Source: Nonomuraea sp. SBT364 (GTDB taxonomy: Bacteria; Actinomycetota; Actinomycetes; Streptosporangiales; Streptosporangiaceae). Taken from it: DNA of 64,000 nucleotides. The DNA is taken from assembly GCF_001083785.1 (NCBI RefSeq), contig NZ_LAVL01000006.1, positions 1 to 64,000 on the forward strand, read 5' to 3'. Shown piece by piece: positions 24,739 through 33,762 of this stretch; position 1 is the first letter of the stretch; each line of letters starts with the position of its first letter. The position numbers and the translations under genes are program-made. The notes beneath the pieces are model-generated. The model saw only the letters and a program-made list of their open reading frames with translations. It searched no databases and was not told where the DNA came from.

Positions 24739-27648
24739 CTATGTCGGTTCCTGGCCGCCCGACACAGCCATGACCAGCGCGGTGCGCGACTCGACGCCGG
24801 TCTTGCGCATGGCTGCGCTCAGGTGCCGCTCCACCGTGCGCGGCGACAGCTGCAGCTGCTCGGCGATCCTCTTGTTGGTCCAGCCGCGCACGAGCAGGTT
24901 CACGATCTCCATCTCGCGGGGCGACAGCTGGTCGCCGTAGCCCTTGCGGCCGCCGCGCCAGGTGCGGGCCACCTCCACGCCGTGCCCGCGGAGCAGGCCG
25001 GCGACCCGGTCGGCGTCCCAGCGCGCGCCGAGGTCCCGCAGCCGGTGCTGCGCGTCCGCGAGGATTTCCAGCCCCCGTCCGGCCGCCCCCGCGCCGAGCA
25101 GGAACCGCCCCTGGCGCTCCAGGGTCAGGAGTTCGTCGTACGGCTGCGGCAGGGCCGCCCAGGCCCGTGCGGCCTCGGCGAACGGCATCTCCGCGTCCTC
25201 GGCGACGATCGCCCGGCAGGTGGCCAGGGACGCGGCCGGGGCGGCGGCGTCCCGGCCGGCCAGCCCCTCGGCGAAGGCGGACACGAGCGCGTGCGCCTCA
25301 CCGGCCCGTCCGGCGGCGATGAGGGCGTCCAGGTGGACGGGCATGACGTCGGTGGCCCACAGCCAGACCCCCTTGTGGGCGATCATGCGCACGATCGGCC
25401 CGGTGAGCTCGATCGCGGCCCGGTGGTCGCCCTCGGACAGGGCGATCCTGGCCAGCGCGGCGTTGGGCAGCACGTACGGATCCGCGCTGCCACGCGGCGT
25501 GTTCGCCTCCAGCACCAGCCGGAGCCGGTTCCGGGCCCGTGGCAGCATGCCGGACGCGAGGTCGAGCTGCCCCTGGATGACCCTGGCCTCCAGACGGACC
25601 ACCGTGTCGGCCGACTCCGAGGTGGCGACGTCCTTCACGATCTCGTCCAGGCCCTGCCAGTCGCCGGTGTGCCAGGCCAGCCGCGCCTGCCCGATCCGCA
25701 CGTTGTCGGCGACCCGCCGGTAGCCGATCTCCCTCACGATGGCGTCGATGGCGGCCAGGCCCTCGCGCGCCTCCGCGTAACGCCCCCAGAGCAGCGCGGT
25801 CTGGGCCACGATCAGCCGCGCCCTGACGATCTCCCGGCGTTCCACCTGGGTCTCCGCCGTCAGCGGGATCGTCTGCGCGACCCGCCAGCCCTCCTGCTCG
25901 CCGAGCATGAGCAGCGACAGGACGTGGCCGGTGCGGAAGGTCGTGCGCTCGATCGGATCCCGTACGTGCCGGATCCGGGCCACGGCGCGGTCCATCCAGG
26001 CCAGGTGCCGGGCGGCCGGCCAGGCCGCGGTGAAGGGGACGGCGAGCAGGAGCATCGCCTGCACGGCCAGCTCGGGGCGGTGCTCCAGCTCCGACACCGC
26101 CGTCTCCACGTCGGCCATGCCTTCCTCGAACCTGCCGAGATGCAGGACCACCTGGCCCAGGCGCAGCCTGATCTCCCCGCGCTCCTCCTCGGGCAGGCCG
26201 GGGTCGGCGAGCACCTGTTTCAGCGCTTCGCAGACCAGCTCGCCCAGCTCGAACAGCGGCTCGGCGGTCAGCGTCGCCGCCCGGCCGAGCTTGCGGGCCA
26301 GGCGCACCCGCCGGTCCACGGGATGCTCCGCCGTGGTCAGCAGTTCGTGGAGCAGGGCGACGCCGGTCTGGTCGTCACCCGATTCGAGGGCGAGTCCGGC
26401 GCTGGCCTCGGCGTAGCGGCTCCACTCCCCCACGTCGCCGGCCTCCCGGAAGTGGCGGCACAGCCGTACGGCGGGAGGGTGTTCGGAGTCGCGGAGCGAC
26501 TCGGCCGCCCGCCGGTGCAGCAGGCGCCGCAGCGGGACCGGGATCGCGGTCGCCACCGCGCGCGAGGCCAGCACGTGGCGGAAGGTGAAGGCGCCGCGCG
26601 CGGTCTCGCGCATCAGGCCGCAGGCGAGGGCTTCGGCCAGGCTGCCGCGCGCGGCGTGCTCGTCCAGGCCGGCCACCGCGGCTATCAGGCACTCGCCCGC
26701 GGGCGTCTCCAGGACCGCGGCCGCCTCCAGCACCGCCCGCGTGGCCGGGGAGAGCCGGGCGACGCGTTCCAGGACCGAGTCCCGCACCGTGGGCGGCACC
26801 TGGAGCTCCTTCACGACCCGCCGCCGCCACCCGGTCGCGTCCCGGAAGATGTCGCGCCGGTCACGCAGCAGCCTTACGGTCTCCTCCACGGCCAGCGGGA
26901 TGCCGCCGGTGTGCTCGTGCAGGAACGCCGCGAACGTCTCCGACACCTGCGTGTCCGCGAACATCGACGCCACGAACGCCCGCGTCTGCGGCACGTCCAG
27001 GGGTTCCAGGGAGACGCGCACCTGGGTCATCTTCCTGGGCAGGCGCGAGGTCAGGCGTAACAGCGGCGATCGGTCGCTGACGTCCGCCGGGCGGTAGGTG
27101 GCCACGATCGAACGCCTGCCCGCGCCCGACGCGCAGAGCATGAGCAGCCAGTCGAGGGTCGCGGCGTCCGCCCAGTGCGCGTCCTCGACGACCAGCACGT
27201 CGATGCCGAGGGCGTCGATCAGTTCGGTGAGCGCGCGGAACAGCCGGTGGCGGGTCTCCTGCGGATCGGCGAGCGACTCCAGCGCGGGCGGCAGCACCGT
27301 GCTCCACTCCGGGAACAGCGGTCGCAGCGCGCCGGCCAGCGGGCTCAGCGCGAGCCCGCCCAGCCGATCGTGGAAGTGCCGCAGCCCGTCGACCACGGCG
27401 CCGAGCGGGAAGGGCTCCCGCAGATCCGGGCACACCGCCATCAGCACCTGCAGGCCGGACAGCGCCGGGGTGGCGAGACACTCGTCGATCAGGCGGGACT
27501 TGCCGATGCCCGCCTCGCCCTCGACCAGGATGAGCGCGGCGGGCCGGTCGAGCGTGTCGACCACCGTCGCCATGGCGGCGCCCCGGCCGATGAACGCCGG
27601 ACCCTCGGCGCCCGGCGCTACACCTTCTGTCGCTTGGGCATCATCCAT
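24739..27648 (-). CDS. Large ATP-binding LuxR-family (LAL) transcriptional regulator
   Basis: 969 residues from ATG 27648 (an ATG nine bases upstream is equally possible; neither has a ribosome site). An N-terminal AAA-like ATPase domain has Walker A (VEGEAGIGKSR) and Walker B (DVLVVEDAHWAD). A long helical, TPR-like middle region follows, then a C-terminal LuxR helix-turn-helix (LSPREMEIVNLLVRGWTNKR, then LSPRTVERHL). LAL proteins typically activate an adjacent gene set in response to a ligand. Here the next genes downstream on the same strand are the small acidic peptide and the four secreted proteins, which are its most likely targets. Confidence 0.9.
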   Translation of the reverse strand: MDDAQATEGVAPGAEGPAFIGRGAAMATVVDTLDRPAALILVEGEAGIGKSRLIDECLATPALSGLQVLMAVCPDLREPFPLGAVVDGLRHFHDRLGGLALSPLAGALRPLFPEWSTVLPPALESLADPQETRHRLFRALTELIDALGIDVLVVEDAHWADAATLDWLLMLCASGAGRRSIVATYRPADVSDRSPLLRLTSRLPRKMTQVRVSLEPLDVPQTRAFVASMFADTQVSETFAAFLHEHTGGIPLAVEETVRLLRDRRDIFRDATGWRRRVVKELQVPPTVRDSVLERVARLSPATRAVLEAAAVLETPAGECLIAAVAGLDEHAARGSLAEALACGLMRETARGAFTFRHVLASRAVATAIPVPLRRLLHRRAAESLRDSEHPPAVRLCRHFREAGDVGEWSRYAEASAGLALESGDDQTGVALLHELLTTAEHPVDRRVRLARKLGRAATLTAEPLFELGELVCEALKQVLADPGLPEEERGEIRLRLGQVVLHLGRFEEGMADVETAVSELEHRPELAVQAMLLLAVPFTAAWPAARHLAWMDRAVARIRHVRDPIERTTFRTGHVLSLLMLGEQEGWRVAQTIPLTAETQVERREIVRARLIVAQTALLWGRYAEAREGLAAIDAIVREIGYRRVADNVRIGQARLAWHTGDWQGLDEIVKDVATSESADTVVRLEARVIQGQLDLASGMLPRARNRLRLVLEANTPRGSADPYVLPNAALARIALSEGDHRAAIELTGPIVRMIAHKGVWLWATDVMPVHLDALIAAGRAGEAHALVSAFAEGLAGRDAAAPAASLATCRAIVAEDAEMPFAEAARAWAALPQPYDELLTLERQGRFLLGAGAAGRGLEILADAQHRLRDLGARWDADRVAGLLRGHGVEVARTWRGGRKGYGDQLSPREMEIVNLLVRGWTNKRIAEQLQLSPRTVERHLSAAMRKTGVESRTALVMAVSGGQEPT

Positions 27649-27739
27649 TCTGTACATGCATATATCGCATGTTTCGGCACGTGACTATCTTCCCTGCGGA
27701 AGCGGCGACCCTGTGACGACTCCTGCGGCGGCGCCGCCG

Positions 27740-27868
27740 GCACACCGGGGTGAAGGGCGGCTCGCCGCTCCCGGTCGGTGAGCAGGTTCCAGCAGGAGTC
27801 GCCGTCGCCGGGCACCATGGCGTCCAGGTACACCAGCGCGGGCAGGCGGGCGGGCGCGTTCGGCGAGC
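27740..27868 (-). pseudogene. Fragment of an alpha/beta hydrolase gene
   Basis: One minus-strand frame reads ALVYLDAMVPGDGDSCWNLL, which matches the strand after the nucleophile elbow of EstC/salicylate-esterase-like hydrolases. No start, no elbow and no C-terminus remain. Probably a relic left by deletion between the LAL gene and the deaminase gene. Short, so confidence is limited. Confidence 0.4.
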
Positions 27869-27872
27869 CCGG

Positions 27873-28298
27873 TCAGACGTAATAGCCGGCCACGGCCGCG
27901 CTGGCCTCGTCGTAGAGGGCGGGGCCGTCGAGGATCGGCGTCGTGGTCGTGACCGTCCGCTTGAGCTCGCCGAGCTGCTCGTTCGACAGCGCGAACACCA
28001 CGCGGCCCAGGCCCGAGCGCTCGATCGCGCCCTGGCACATGCCGCACGGCTGGCAGCTGGTGTACATCGTGGTGCCGGCGGCCGTCTCCGGGGCCAGCTT
28101 GTGGGCCGCCCACCTGGCCAGCTTCAGCTCGGGGTGGGCGGTGATGTCGCCGTCGCGGAGCACGGTGTTGTGGTCCTCGGCCAGGACGGCGCCGTCGGGG
28201 CCGACGAGCAGCGAACCGAAGGGCGCGTCTCCCGACGCCCGGGCGCCGACGGCGAGCTCGATGGCCCTGCGCAGGTGCTTCTCGTCATCCATGGTCAT
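27873..28298 (-). CDS. Nucleoside/base deaminase (cytidine deaminase superfamily)
   Basis: 141 residues; ATG 28298 with GGAG five bases upstream, overlapping the stop of the oxidoreductase gene (ATGA). The zinc site is complete: H55-x-E57 in TAHPELKLA and C85/C88 in CQPCGMC. The motif has HPE where HAE is usual. Length and motif order fit guanine deaminase/tRNA-adenosine-deaminase-type proteins. It probably deaminates a free base or nucleoside; substrate not determinable. Co-transcribed with an LLM oxidoreductase. Confidence 0.85.
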   Translation of the reverse strand: MTMDDEKHLRRAIELAVGARASGDAPFGSLLVGPDGAVLAEDHNTVLRDGDITAHPELKLARWAAHKLAPETAAGTTMYTSCQPCGMCQGAIERSGLGRVVFALSNEQLGELKRTVTTTTPILDGPALYDEASAAVAGYYV

Positions 28299-29152
28299 GA
28301 CTGCTCCGATCGGGGGTTCTTCAGGTGGGTGGCCACGGTGGCGAGCGCCTGCCAGGCGGCCTCGGGTCGTTCGGTCTCCCGGGCATCGCCGACGAACGGG
28401 TCGAGCACGACGGTGCCCGCGCCGAGCCGGCGGAGCTGGTCGACGTCGTCGAGTATCTGCTCGATCGTGCCCTCGCCGGCGCGACGCTCCGGCCCGGTGA
28501 CCGGGGTCTCGGTGAGGTTGAGGAGAATGCGCGGCGCCAGCGCGGGCATCGGGCGGCCTTCCTCGTCCGCGATCGCCGCCAGCCGGTCGAGCGCCTCGCG
28601 CAGGTACGGCAGCGTGAAGCGCAGCGGGTGCCAGGCGTCGCCCATGCGGACGGCACGGCGCAGCCCGGCGTCGCTGTTGCCGCCGATCCACAGCGGGATG
28701 TCGCCGCTGCGGTAGTCGGCGTCGTCCGCCCACGCCTCGCGCATGGCGCGCAGGTATTCGTCGGTGAGCCGGCCGCGCCGCTCGAACGGCACGCCGAGGG
28801 CCGCGTACTCCTGCCGCGCCCAGCCGACGCCCACGCCGAGGATCAGCCGTCCGCCGCTGAGCTGGTTGAGGTTGGCGGCCATCCGCGCCGTGAGCAGCGG
28901 GTGCCGGTACGGCATGATGAGCACGGTGGTGCCCAGCCGGATCCGGTCGGTGATCCCGGCCAGCCACGACAGCGTGGTGAACGGTTCGTAGAACGGCGCC
29001 GGATACTGCTCGGCCACGTCAGGTGTTATCACCACGTGGTCGGAGACCATCAACAGGTCGAAGCCGAGCCCCTCCACCGTCCGCGCCCACTGGCGGAGCA
29101 TGTCAGGTGTGGTCCCTGGGCCGAAATTCGGTACGTTCACCCCGATATTCAC
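28295..29152 (-). CDS. LLM-class (F420-dependent type) oxidoreductase
   Basis: 285 residues from a GTG at 29152. Begins with the luciferase-like barrel (IGVNVPNFG) and has DLLMVSDHVV, RIRLGTTVLIMPYRHP and RLILGVGVGWARQEYAALG, typical of actinobacterial F420-dependent LLM enzymes. A two-electron reductase/oxidase on an unknown substrate. Overlaps the deaminase gene by four bases and is divergent from an Lrp-type regulator, which may control both. Confidence 0.87.
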   Translation of the reverse strand: MNIGVNVPNFGPGTTPDMLRQWARTVEGLGFDLLMVSDHVVITPDVAEQYPAPFYEPFTTLSWLAGITDRIRLGTTVLIMPYRHPLLTARMAANLNQLSGGRLILGVGVGWARQEYAALGVPFERRGRLTDEYLRAMREAWADDADYRSGDIPLWIGGNSDAGLRRAVRMGDAWHPLRFTLPYLREALDRLAAIADEEGRPMPALAPRILLNLTETPVTGPERRAGEGTIEQILDDVDQLRRLGAGTVVLDPFVGDARETERPEAAWQALATVATHLKNPRSEQS

Positions 29153-29245
29153 AGCTCACAGGCTATCCAGCGGCCGTTGGGGCGAGAAGAGAGTCCTGCC
29201 TGCGTTGGGCGGCTTCGACCGGGCATTTGCCGGTAATTTGGGGAG

Positions 29246-29704
29246 ATGACCGAGAGCCTCGACGCGACGGACTGGGCGATCCTGACCGAGCTGCAGAAGG
29301 ACGGGCGGATCCCGCTCACCGAGCTCGGCCGCCGGGTCAGCCTCAGCTCCTCCGCGGCGACCGAGCGGGTCAGGCGGCTGGAGGCGGCGGGCGTCATCAC
29401 CGGCTACCAGGCCACGGTGGACCTGGAGAAGGTCGGCCTGCCCGTGCTCGCCGTGATCCGGATGAAGTACCACGACCGCCGGCACGAGCCGTTCCGCCGG
29501 TTCGTCCACGAGCGTCCCGAGATCGTGGAGTGCCTGCGCATCACCGGCGAGGACTGCTACCTGCTGAAGGTGTCGACGGCCTCGATGGCCCGGCTGGAAA
29601 CCCTGGTGGACGAGATCTGCGCGTACGGGAGCACGACCACCAGCCTGGTCTACAGCCAGCCGCTCCCCTACCGGGGCGCGACGAGGCCCGAACCCCCGGC
29701 CTGA
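29246..29704 (+). CDS. Lrp/AsnC-family transcriptional regulator
   Basis: 152 residues. N-terminal AsnC helix-turn-helix (ILTELQKDGRIPLTELGRRV, SLSSSAATERVRRLE) and C-terminal RAM/ligand-binding domain (CLRITGEDCYLLKV). GGGGAG touches the ATG, closer than usual, so a leaderless or nearly leaderless transcript is possible. Divergent from the oxidoreductase/deaminase pair across 93 bases; local control is inferred. Confidence 0.88.
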   Translation: MTESLDATDWAILTELQKDGRIPLTELGRRVSLSSSAATERVRRLEAAGVITGYQATVDLEKVGLPVLAVIRMKYHDRRHEPFRRFVHERPEIVECLRITGEDCYLLKVSTASMARLETLVDEICAYGSTTTSLVYSQPLPYRGATRPEPPA

Positions 29705-29726
29705 CCGGACCGTCAGCGCGCGCCGA

Positions 29727-29758
29727 CCGCCAGGGTCCCGGCGGAATTGCCCTGGCGG
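29727..29758. terminator. Hairpin between convergent genes
   Basis: CCGCCAGGG (29727-29735) and CCCTGGCGG (29750-29758) form a perfect 9-bp stem with a 14-base loop just after the Lrp gene and before the 3' end of the phosphatase gene. There is no T run, as is common for actinomycete bidirectional terminators. Confidence 0.6.
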
Positions 29759-29809
29759 GCAGTGCCGTACGGGATCTCCGGGGCCTCGGCGACCTCGCTT
29801 CCGGCGTCG

Positions 29810-31060
29810 TCACAAGGTCAGCTGGCTGCGGCGGGAGCTGCGCCACTCGGCCGTCAGCACGGTGGCGTCGTCCTGGAGCCGGCCGTGCTGGTGGTCCAGG
29901 ATGGCCTGGATCAGCCGGCGCAGCGTTTCGGGAGCAGGTATGCCGTCGGCCTCCCGGCGGACGATGAAGTGGATGAAACGCTCCAGCCCGAACTGCTCTC
30001 CTGCGGGGCTCTGGGCCTCGATGACGCCGTCGGTGTAGAACAACAGCCGGTCACCGGGTTCCAGTTGATAATGCTGCAGCCCTGTGTTCAGGTCCAGCCG
30101 CAACCCCATCGGCGGATCGGGGACGCTGCCGGCGCCCAGGCTGGCCACCATCCGGCCCTGGCGGATCACCAACGGCGGATGGTGCCCTCGGTTGACCCAG
30201 CTCAGCCGCCCGGTGCGCACATCCAGGTCGGCCAGGATGCCGGTGGCGAAGCGGCCGGTGAACTGCTCGGCGATCGCCACGTCGATCGCCTCGGCGGCCG
30301 CCGTCAGATTCATTCCCTTCCGCCGGCTCCTGCGGCCGGCTCCCATCGCGATGGTGGCGGTCAGCCCGGCCGAGGTGTCGTGCCCCATCGCATCGAAGAT
30401 CGACACATGCAGGGTGTCGCCGTCGATCGCGTAGTCGTAGGCGTCCCCGCCCACCTGGTAAGCGGGCTCCAGCCCCGCGCTGACCACCACGTCGTTGTTG
30501 GCGAAGACGCCGGGCGGCAGCAGGTTCCACAGCACCTCGGCCGACAAGGTCATCGGCTCGGTGCGGACCAGGCGGGCGTACGAGTCACTGTGCGGGCGCT
30601 TGCTGACCACCAGCACCGCGATCAGCGACGCCAGGTGCTTGGCCTGGGACTCGATGTCCGGCCCGCCCTGTGGGACGGTCACCCCGAGCACGCCGACCCG
30701 CTCGGTGCCGTCCAGCAGGGGCAGCCACAGCCGCCGCATCCCCTCCGCGACGAGCGGCACGGCCGTCTCGCCCGCGATGAGGTCCCTCACGTAGCGGGAT
30801 TCCACGACCTCGAAGGCACGGAAGGCACGCCCGGCCATGGTGGAATCGACCCGGATCCGGCCGAGTTCCCCGCCCGCCACGCCATGCTGCCCGGGCAGCG
30901 GCACCAGGAACTGCTGCTGAAGGTCGGCCACGTAGATCATCGTCTGGGAGAACCCGGCCGGTCGCGCATGCTCGGCCACCAGGGCAGGCAACTCCTCCAT
31001 CGCGGCCAGGTGAGCGGCCTCCAGCAAGCCACCCAGCATCCGGTCACCGCTCTCTAGCAT
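29810..31060 (-). CDS. GAF-domain PP2C-type (SpoIIE/RsbU) serine phosphatase
   Basis: 416 residues; ATG 31060 with a GG-rich site upstream. An N-terminal GAF-like sensor (about 15-160) is followed by a PP2C/SpoIIE domain: VSAGLEPAYQVGGDAYDYA, VSIFDAMGHDTSAGL, and FYTDGVIEAQ with the metal-binding aspartates. Such proteins dephosphorylate anti-anti-sigma factors and so release stress sigma factors. No anti-sigma partner is encoded nearby, so its pathway is unknown. Confidence 0.9.
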   Translation of the reverse strand: MLESGDRMLGGLLEAAHLAAMEELPALVAEHARPAGFSQTMIYVADLQQQFLVPLPGQHGVAGGELGRIRVDSTMAGRAFRAFEVVESRYVRDLIAGETAVPLVAEGMRRLWLPLLDGTERVGVLGVTVPQGGPDIESQAKHLASLIAVLVVSKRPHSDSYARLVRTEPMTLSAEVLWNLLPPGVFANNDVVVSAGLEPAYQVGGDAYDYAIDGDTLHVSIFDAMGHDTSAGLTATIAMGAGRRSRRKGMNLTAAAEAIDVAIAEQFTGRFATGILADLDVRTGRLSWVNRGHHPPLVIRQGRMVASLGAGSVPDPPMGLRLDLNTGLQHYQLEPGDRLLFYTDGVIEAQSPAGEQFGLERFIHFIVRREADGIPAPETLRRLIQAILDHQHGRLQDDATVLTAEWRSSRRSQLTL

Positions 31061-31160
31061 CCGCCCACCTTCCTGCCCGGCGGGCTTTCCTGACAGGCGT
31101 GACGATCAGCGCTGTCTGTCATCCGCATCCTGGCACGATGCGCGAATGTTCGTGCCGATG

Positions 31161-31427
31161 TCAGTCCGTGGGCCCCAACCCGGGAACGCGTCGCTCACGC
31201 ACGTCCTGAAGGGCACGCAGATAGCCGATCTCCAAGGCGCGGCAGATCAAGTTGTTCATCTCGGCGGAGCCGTCGAGCCGTCCCCAGCTGGAGAACTCGC
31301 TGGACACCGCCTCGTCGGCCAACCGCTCGTCGCCGGCTTCGCCAGGGCCTGGACCGTCGTAACGAATCCGGCCGATGAACTCGCTCCATTCCTCCAGTTC
31401 GGCACGCGCGGCGTCATCGTTGCTCAT
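31161..31427 (-). CDS. Hypothetical protein
   Basis: 88 residues from ATG 31427 (an ATG nine bases upstream is also possible). Charged and soluble, helix-rich, no signal or membrane segment; includes SEFSSWGRLDGSAEMNNLI. Codon usage is normal for the genome. I recognise no family. It stands alone between the phosphatase gene and a glycosidase pseudogene. Confidence 0.5.
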   Translation of the reverse strand: MSNDDAARAELEEWSEFIGRIRYDGPGPGEAGDERLADEAVSSEFSSWGRLDGSAEMNNLICRALEIGYLRALQDVRERRVPGLGPTD

Positions 31428-31474
31428 AGTGGCCATCGTGACCCATGATCAGCTCCGGCGCGACTCCGCCCGTC

Positions 31475-32112
31475 CTGCATCGGCCCGTCGCCGACGGCTT
31501 CCGCACCACGCGCGTGCCCACTGCCCGGCCGCGTCGGAGGGCCGGTTCACGATGGCGCCGGAGGTCATCATGACGCTGGAACCGCCGCCGTCCAGGTTCA
31601 TCGCCTCCCGCCGATCATGGACCGGGGTTGCTGCGCAGGGGCCAGTTGTAGGTGAACCTCTGGTCGTCGCCCTTGCGGATGAGGCCGCCGGCCGCGGCGT
31701 TCACCGGGATCCGGCCGTCCCGTACGAGCGTCGGGCCGACCTGGAGGATCGTGGTGTCCCGGGCGAGCGGGACCCGGCGGCCCCTGCGGTCCTCGACCCG
31801 CTCGCTCACCCGCAGCCGCTTACCCGGCTCGGCGTGCGCGAGCAGCCAGGCGGCGCGCGAGGTGTTGGGCGCGGCGCGGTCGGTCACTTCTGGATGCCGT
31901 TCAGCGCCGGGCCGACGTCGGTGCCGACCGTGCCGCCGGCGAGCCCGGGCGCCCGGACGCGGGTGAGCGCGTCCGGACGCCTCCGCGCTCGTGGCGTACG
32001 GCCCGGCGCGGACGATCCAGCCGAGCGTGCCCGCGGGGCGGTCGGCGAAGGCGGGCGCGACGACCTCCTCGACGCGCGGCTCGTGCCGTTCGCTGAGTTT
32101 CAGGGATTGTCA
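31475..32112 (-). pseudogene. Phosphodiester glycosidase (NAGPA-type) gene, multiply frameshifted
   Basis: Pieces of one protein appear in order but in different frames. First KLSERHEPRVEEV and LGWIVRAGPYATSAEA (SPOR-like), then ALTRVRAPGLAGG, then TDRAAPNTSRAAWLLAHAE to FTYNWPLRSNP (about 31887-31620). Finally EAMNLDGGGSS and IVNRPSDAAG (about 31590-31520), the signature end of exopolysaccharide/NAGPA phosphodiester glycosidases. At least two frameshifts and one internal deletion just after RSNP remove the function. The intact family is an exported enzyme acting on sugar-phosphate diesters. Confidence 0.65.
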
Positions 32113-32143
32113 CTGATTCGCCCGGTGTGGGCGACGGTCACCG

Positions 32144-32443
32144 TCACAGGCCGGCGTCAGCCACGACGCCCTCTTCGGCGCTGACCAACTCCGCGATGGT
32201 GTCGAAGAAGGCGGCGATGCCCGGCAGGTTGGCGCCTTTGGCCCGCGAGGCGGCGAAGTCCGCCGCGGAGCGCCATTCGACGACGTCCAGCCATTCGTCG
32301 CCGGGCAGCCGCACCAGGCGGGCGCCGAGGAAGCCCTCCCGGTCGGCGCGGAAGTCGGCCAGCATGCCGGGGCGCGCCGCCAGCATCTCCTCCTCCCGGT
32401 CGGGGCGCACCTTGAAGCGGGTCAGTTCGACGGCGGTGCTCAT
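32144..32443 (-). CDS. Antibiotic-biosynthesis-monooxygenase-type (ABM) protein
   Basis: 99 residues with a GAGGAGG site upstream. A single dimeric alpha/beta-barrel ferredoxin-like domain: VELTRFKVRPDREEEM, FLGARLVRL and WLDVVEWRSAADF. Its start overlaps the MFS stop (ATGA), so the two are co-translated. A small cofactorless oxygenase or haem/quinone handling protein; substrate unknown. Confidence 0.8.
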   Translation of the reverse strand: MSTAVELTRFKVRPDREEEMLAARPGMLADFRADREGFLGARLVRLPGDEWLDVVEWRSAADFAASRAKGANLPGIAAFFDTIAELVSAEEGVVADAGL

Positions 32444-33681
32444 GGGGTCCTCCTCGGTCGTGGTCCGGTGACGACACTATTGGCGACCAGCAGGCAGGTG
32501 AGCATCCCGGCTCCGATGAGCGCCGCGGCCCCGGCCAGGGCGATCGGGTAGCCCACGGCGGCGGCCACCGTCAGCGTGACCGCGCCCACGCCGAACGCGA
32601 CCACGGAGCCGGCGCTCGACATGGCGCTGTAGTCCGCGCCCGCCGTGGCCGGGCGCGACAGCCGCATCGTCTCGGCCGAGACGACCGTGGCCGCCGCCGC
32701 GTAGGCGGCCTTGAAGAGCAGGATCGCCGCGCCGGTCATCGGCGGCCAGGCCGGGCCGGAGGCCGGCGGCAGCAGCGCCAGCACGCTCACCAGCAGGGCG
32801 AGGCCGGACAGGATCAGGCAGGCGCGCGTGCCGAGCCGCGCGAGCAGGGCGCCGGCCAGCAGCGCGCCCAGGATCGCCACCGTGTCGCCGAGCAGGCTGG
32901 TGACGAGGCCGATCGACGACAGCGACCAGCCCGCGTCCACCAGCATGGGGCCGACCAGGGCGTACGCCGCGAAGATCCCTGCGAGGAAGCACGGCTGCAC
33001 GAGGAGCGTCCACCGCGCCCTGTCGCGTTCGGTGAACACGACGAGCAGCTCGGCGTACCGCTGCCGCAGGCCGGGACGCGGGGCGGGGCCCGGCCCCTCG
33101 GACATCCGCAGCACCTGGAAGGCCGGCCACGCGGTCAGGGCCGCCAGCGTGAGCAGGGCCGGCGCCCAGCCGAACTCGGCGTAGACGAGCAGGGAGACGC
33201 CTCCGCCGACGACGCTGCCGACGTAGCCGCCGGCGACCTGGATCCCGTTCGCCATCCCGCGCTGGTCGGCGCGCAGCAGCCGCACCACGAGCGCGTCGAC
33301 GGCGATGTCCTGGGTGGCCGAGAGCACCCCGGTGGCCGCCGCGGCGAACAGGACGAGGCCGAGGTCGTCGACCGGGTCGAGCGCGATCAGGGTCAGCAGG
33401 GTCAGCGCCAGCGCCGGTTGCAGGATCAGCAGCCAGGATCGGTAGTGCCCCCGCCGGGCGGAGCCGAAGCGGTCGACCAGCGGCGCCCACAGCATCCGCA
33501 GCGCCGTGAGCATCCACACGGCCTGGAGGAGACCCAGTTCCTCCAGGCCGGCGCCGCGCTCGCGCAGGATGGCCGCGAGGGCGGTGCCGAAGAACGCGGT
33601 GCCCAGGAATTGCGTGGTGTACAGCGCCGCCAGCAGCGGGTATCCGGCCCGCGGCGTCTCTCCCCCTGACATGCGGCTCAT
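32440..33681 (-). CDS. AmpG/PUP-like MFS transporter
   Basis: 413 residues; ATG 33681 (or 33672). About twelve transmembrane helices. The motif TQDIAVDALVVRLL in the fourth-fifth helix region is characteristic of AmpG and acetyl-CoA-transporter-like MFS permeases. It lies in a coupled pair with the ABM protein. Substrate unknown; muropeptide import, as for AmpG, is only one possibility. Confidence 0.85.
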   Translation of the reverse strand: MSRMSGGETPRAGYPLLAALYTTQFLGTAFFGTALAAILRERGAGLEELGLLQAVWMLTALRMLWAPLVDRFGSARRGHYRSWLLILQPALALTLLTLIALDPVDDLGLVLFAAAATGVLSATQDIAVDALVVRLLRADQRGMANGIQVAGGYVGSVVGGGVSLLVYAEFGWAPALLTLAALTAWPAFQVLRMSEGPGPAPRPGLRQRYAELLVVFTERDRARWTLLVQPCFLAGIFAAYALVGPMLVDAGWSLSSIGLVTSLLGDTVAILGALLAGALLARLGTRACLILSGLALLVSVLALLPPASGPAWPPMTGAAILLFKAAYAAAATVVSAETMRLSRPATAGADYSAMSSAGSVVAFGVGAVTLTVAAAVGYPIALAGAAALIGAGMLTCLLVANSVVTGPRPRRTP

Positions 33682-33762
33682 TGTGGGCGCGGCGGCGGTT
33701 CGCGGACGCGGCAGATGTCCGCAATCCTGAGTGTTAGGTCCGTTATGGAGGACACACGCCAG

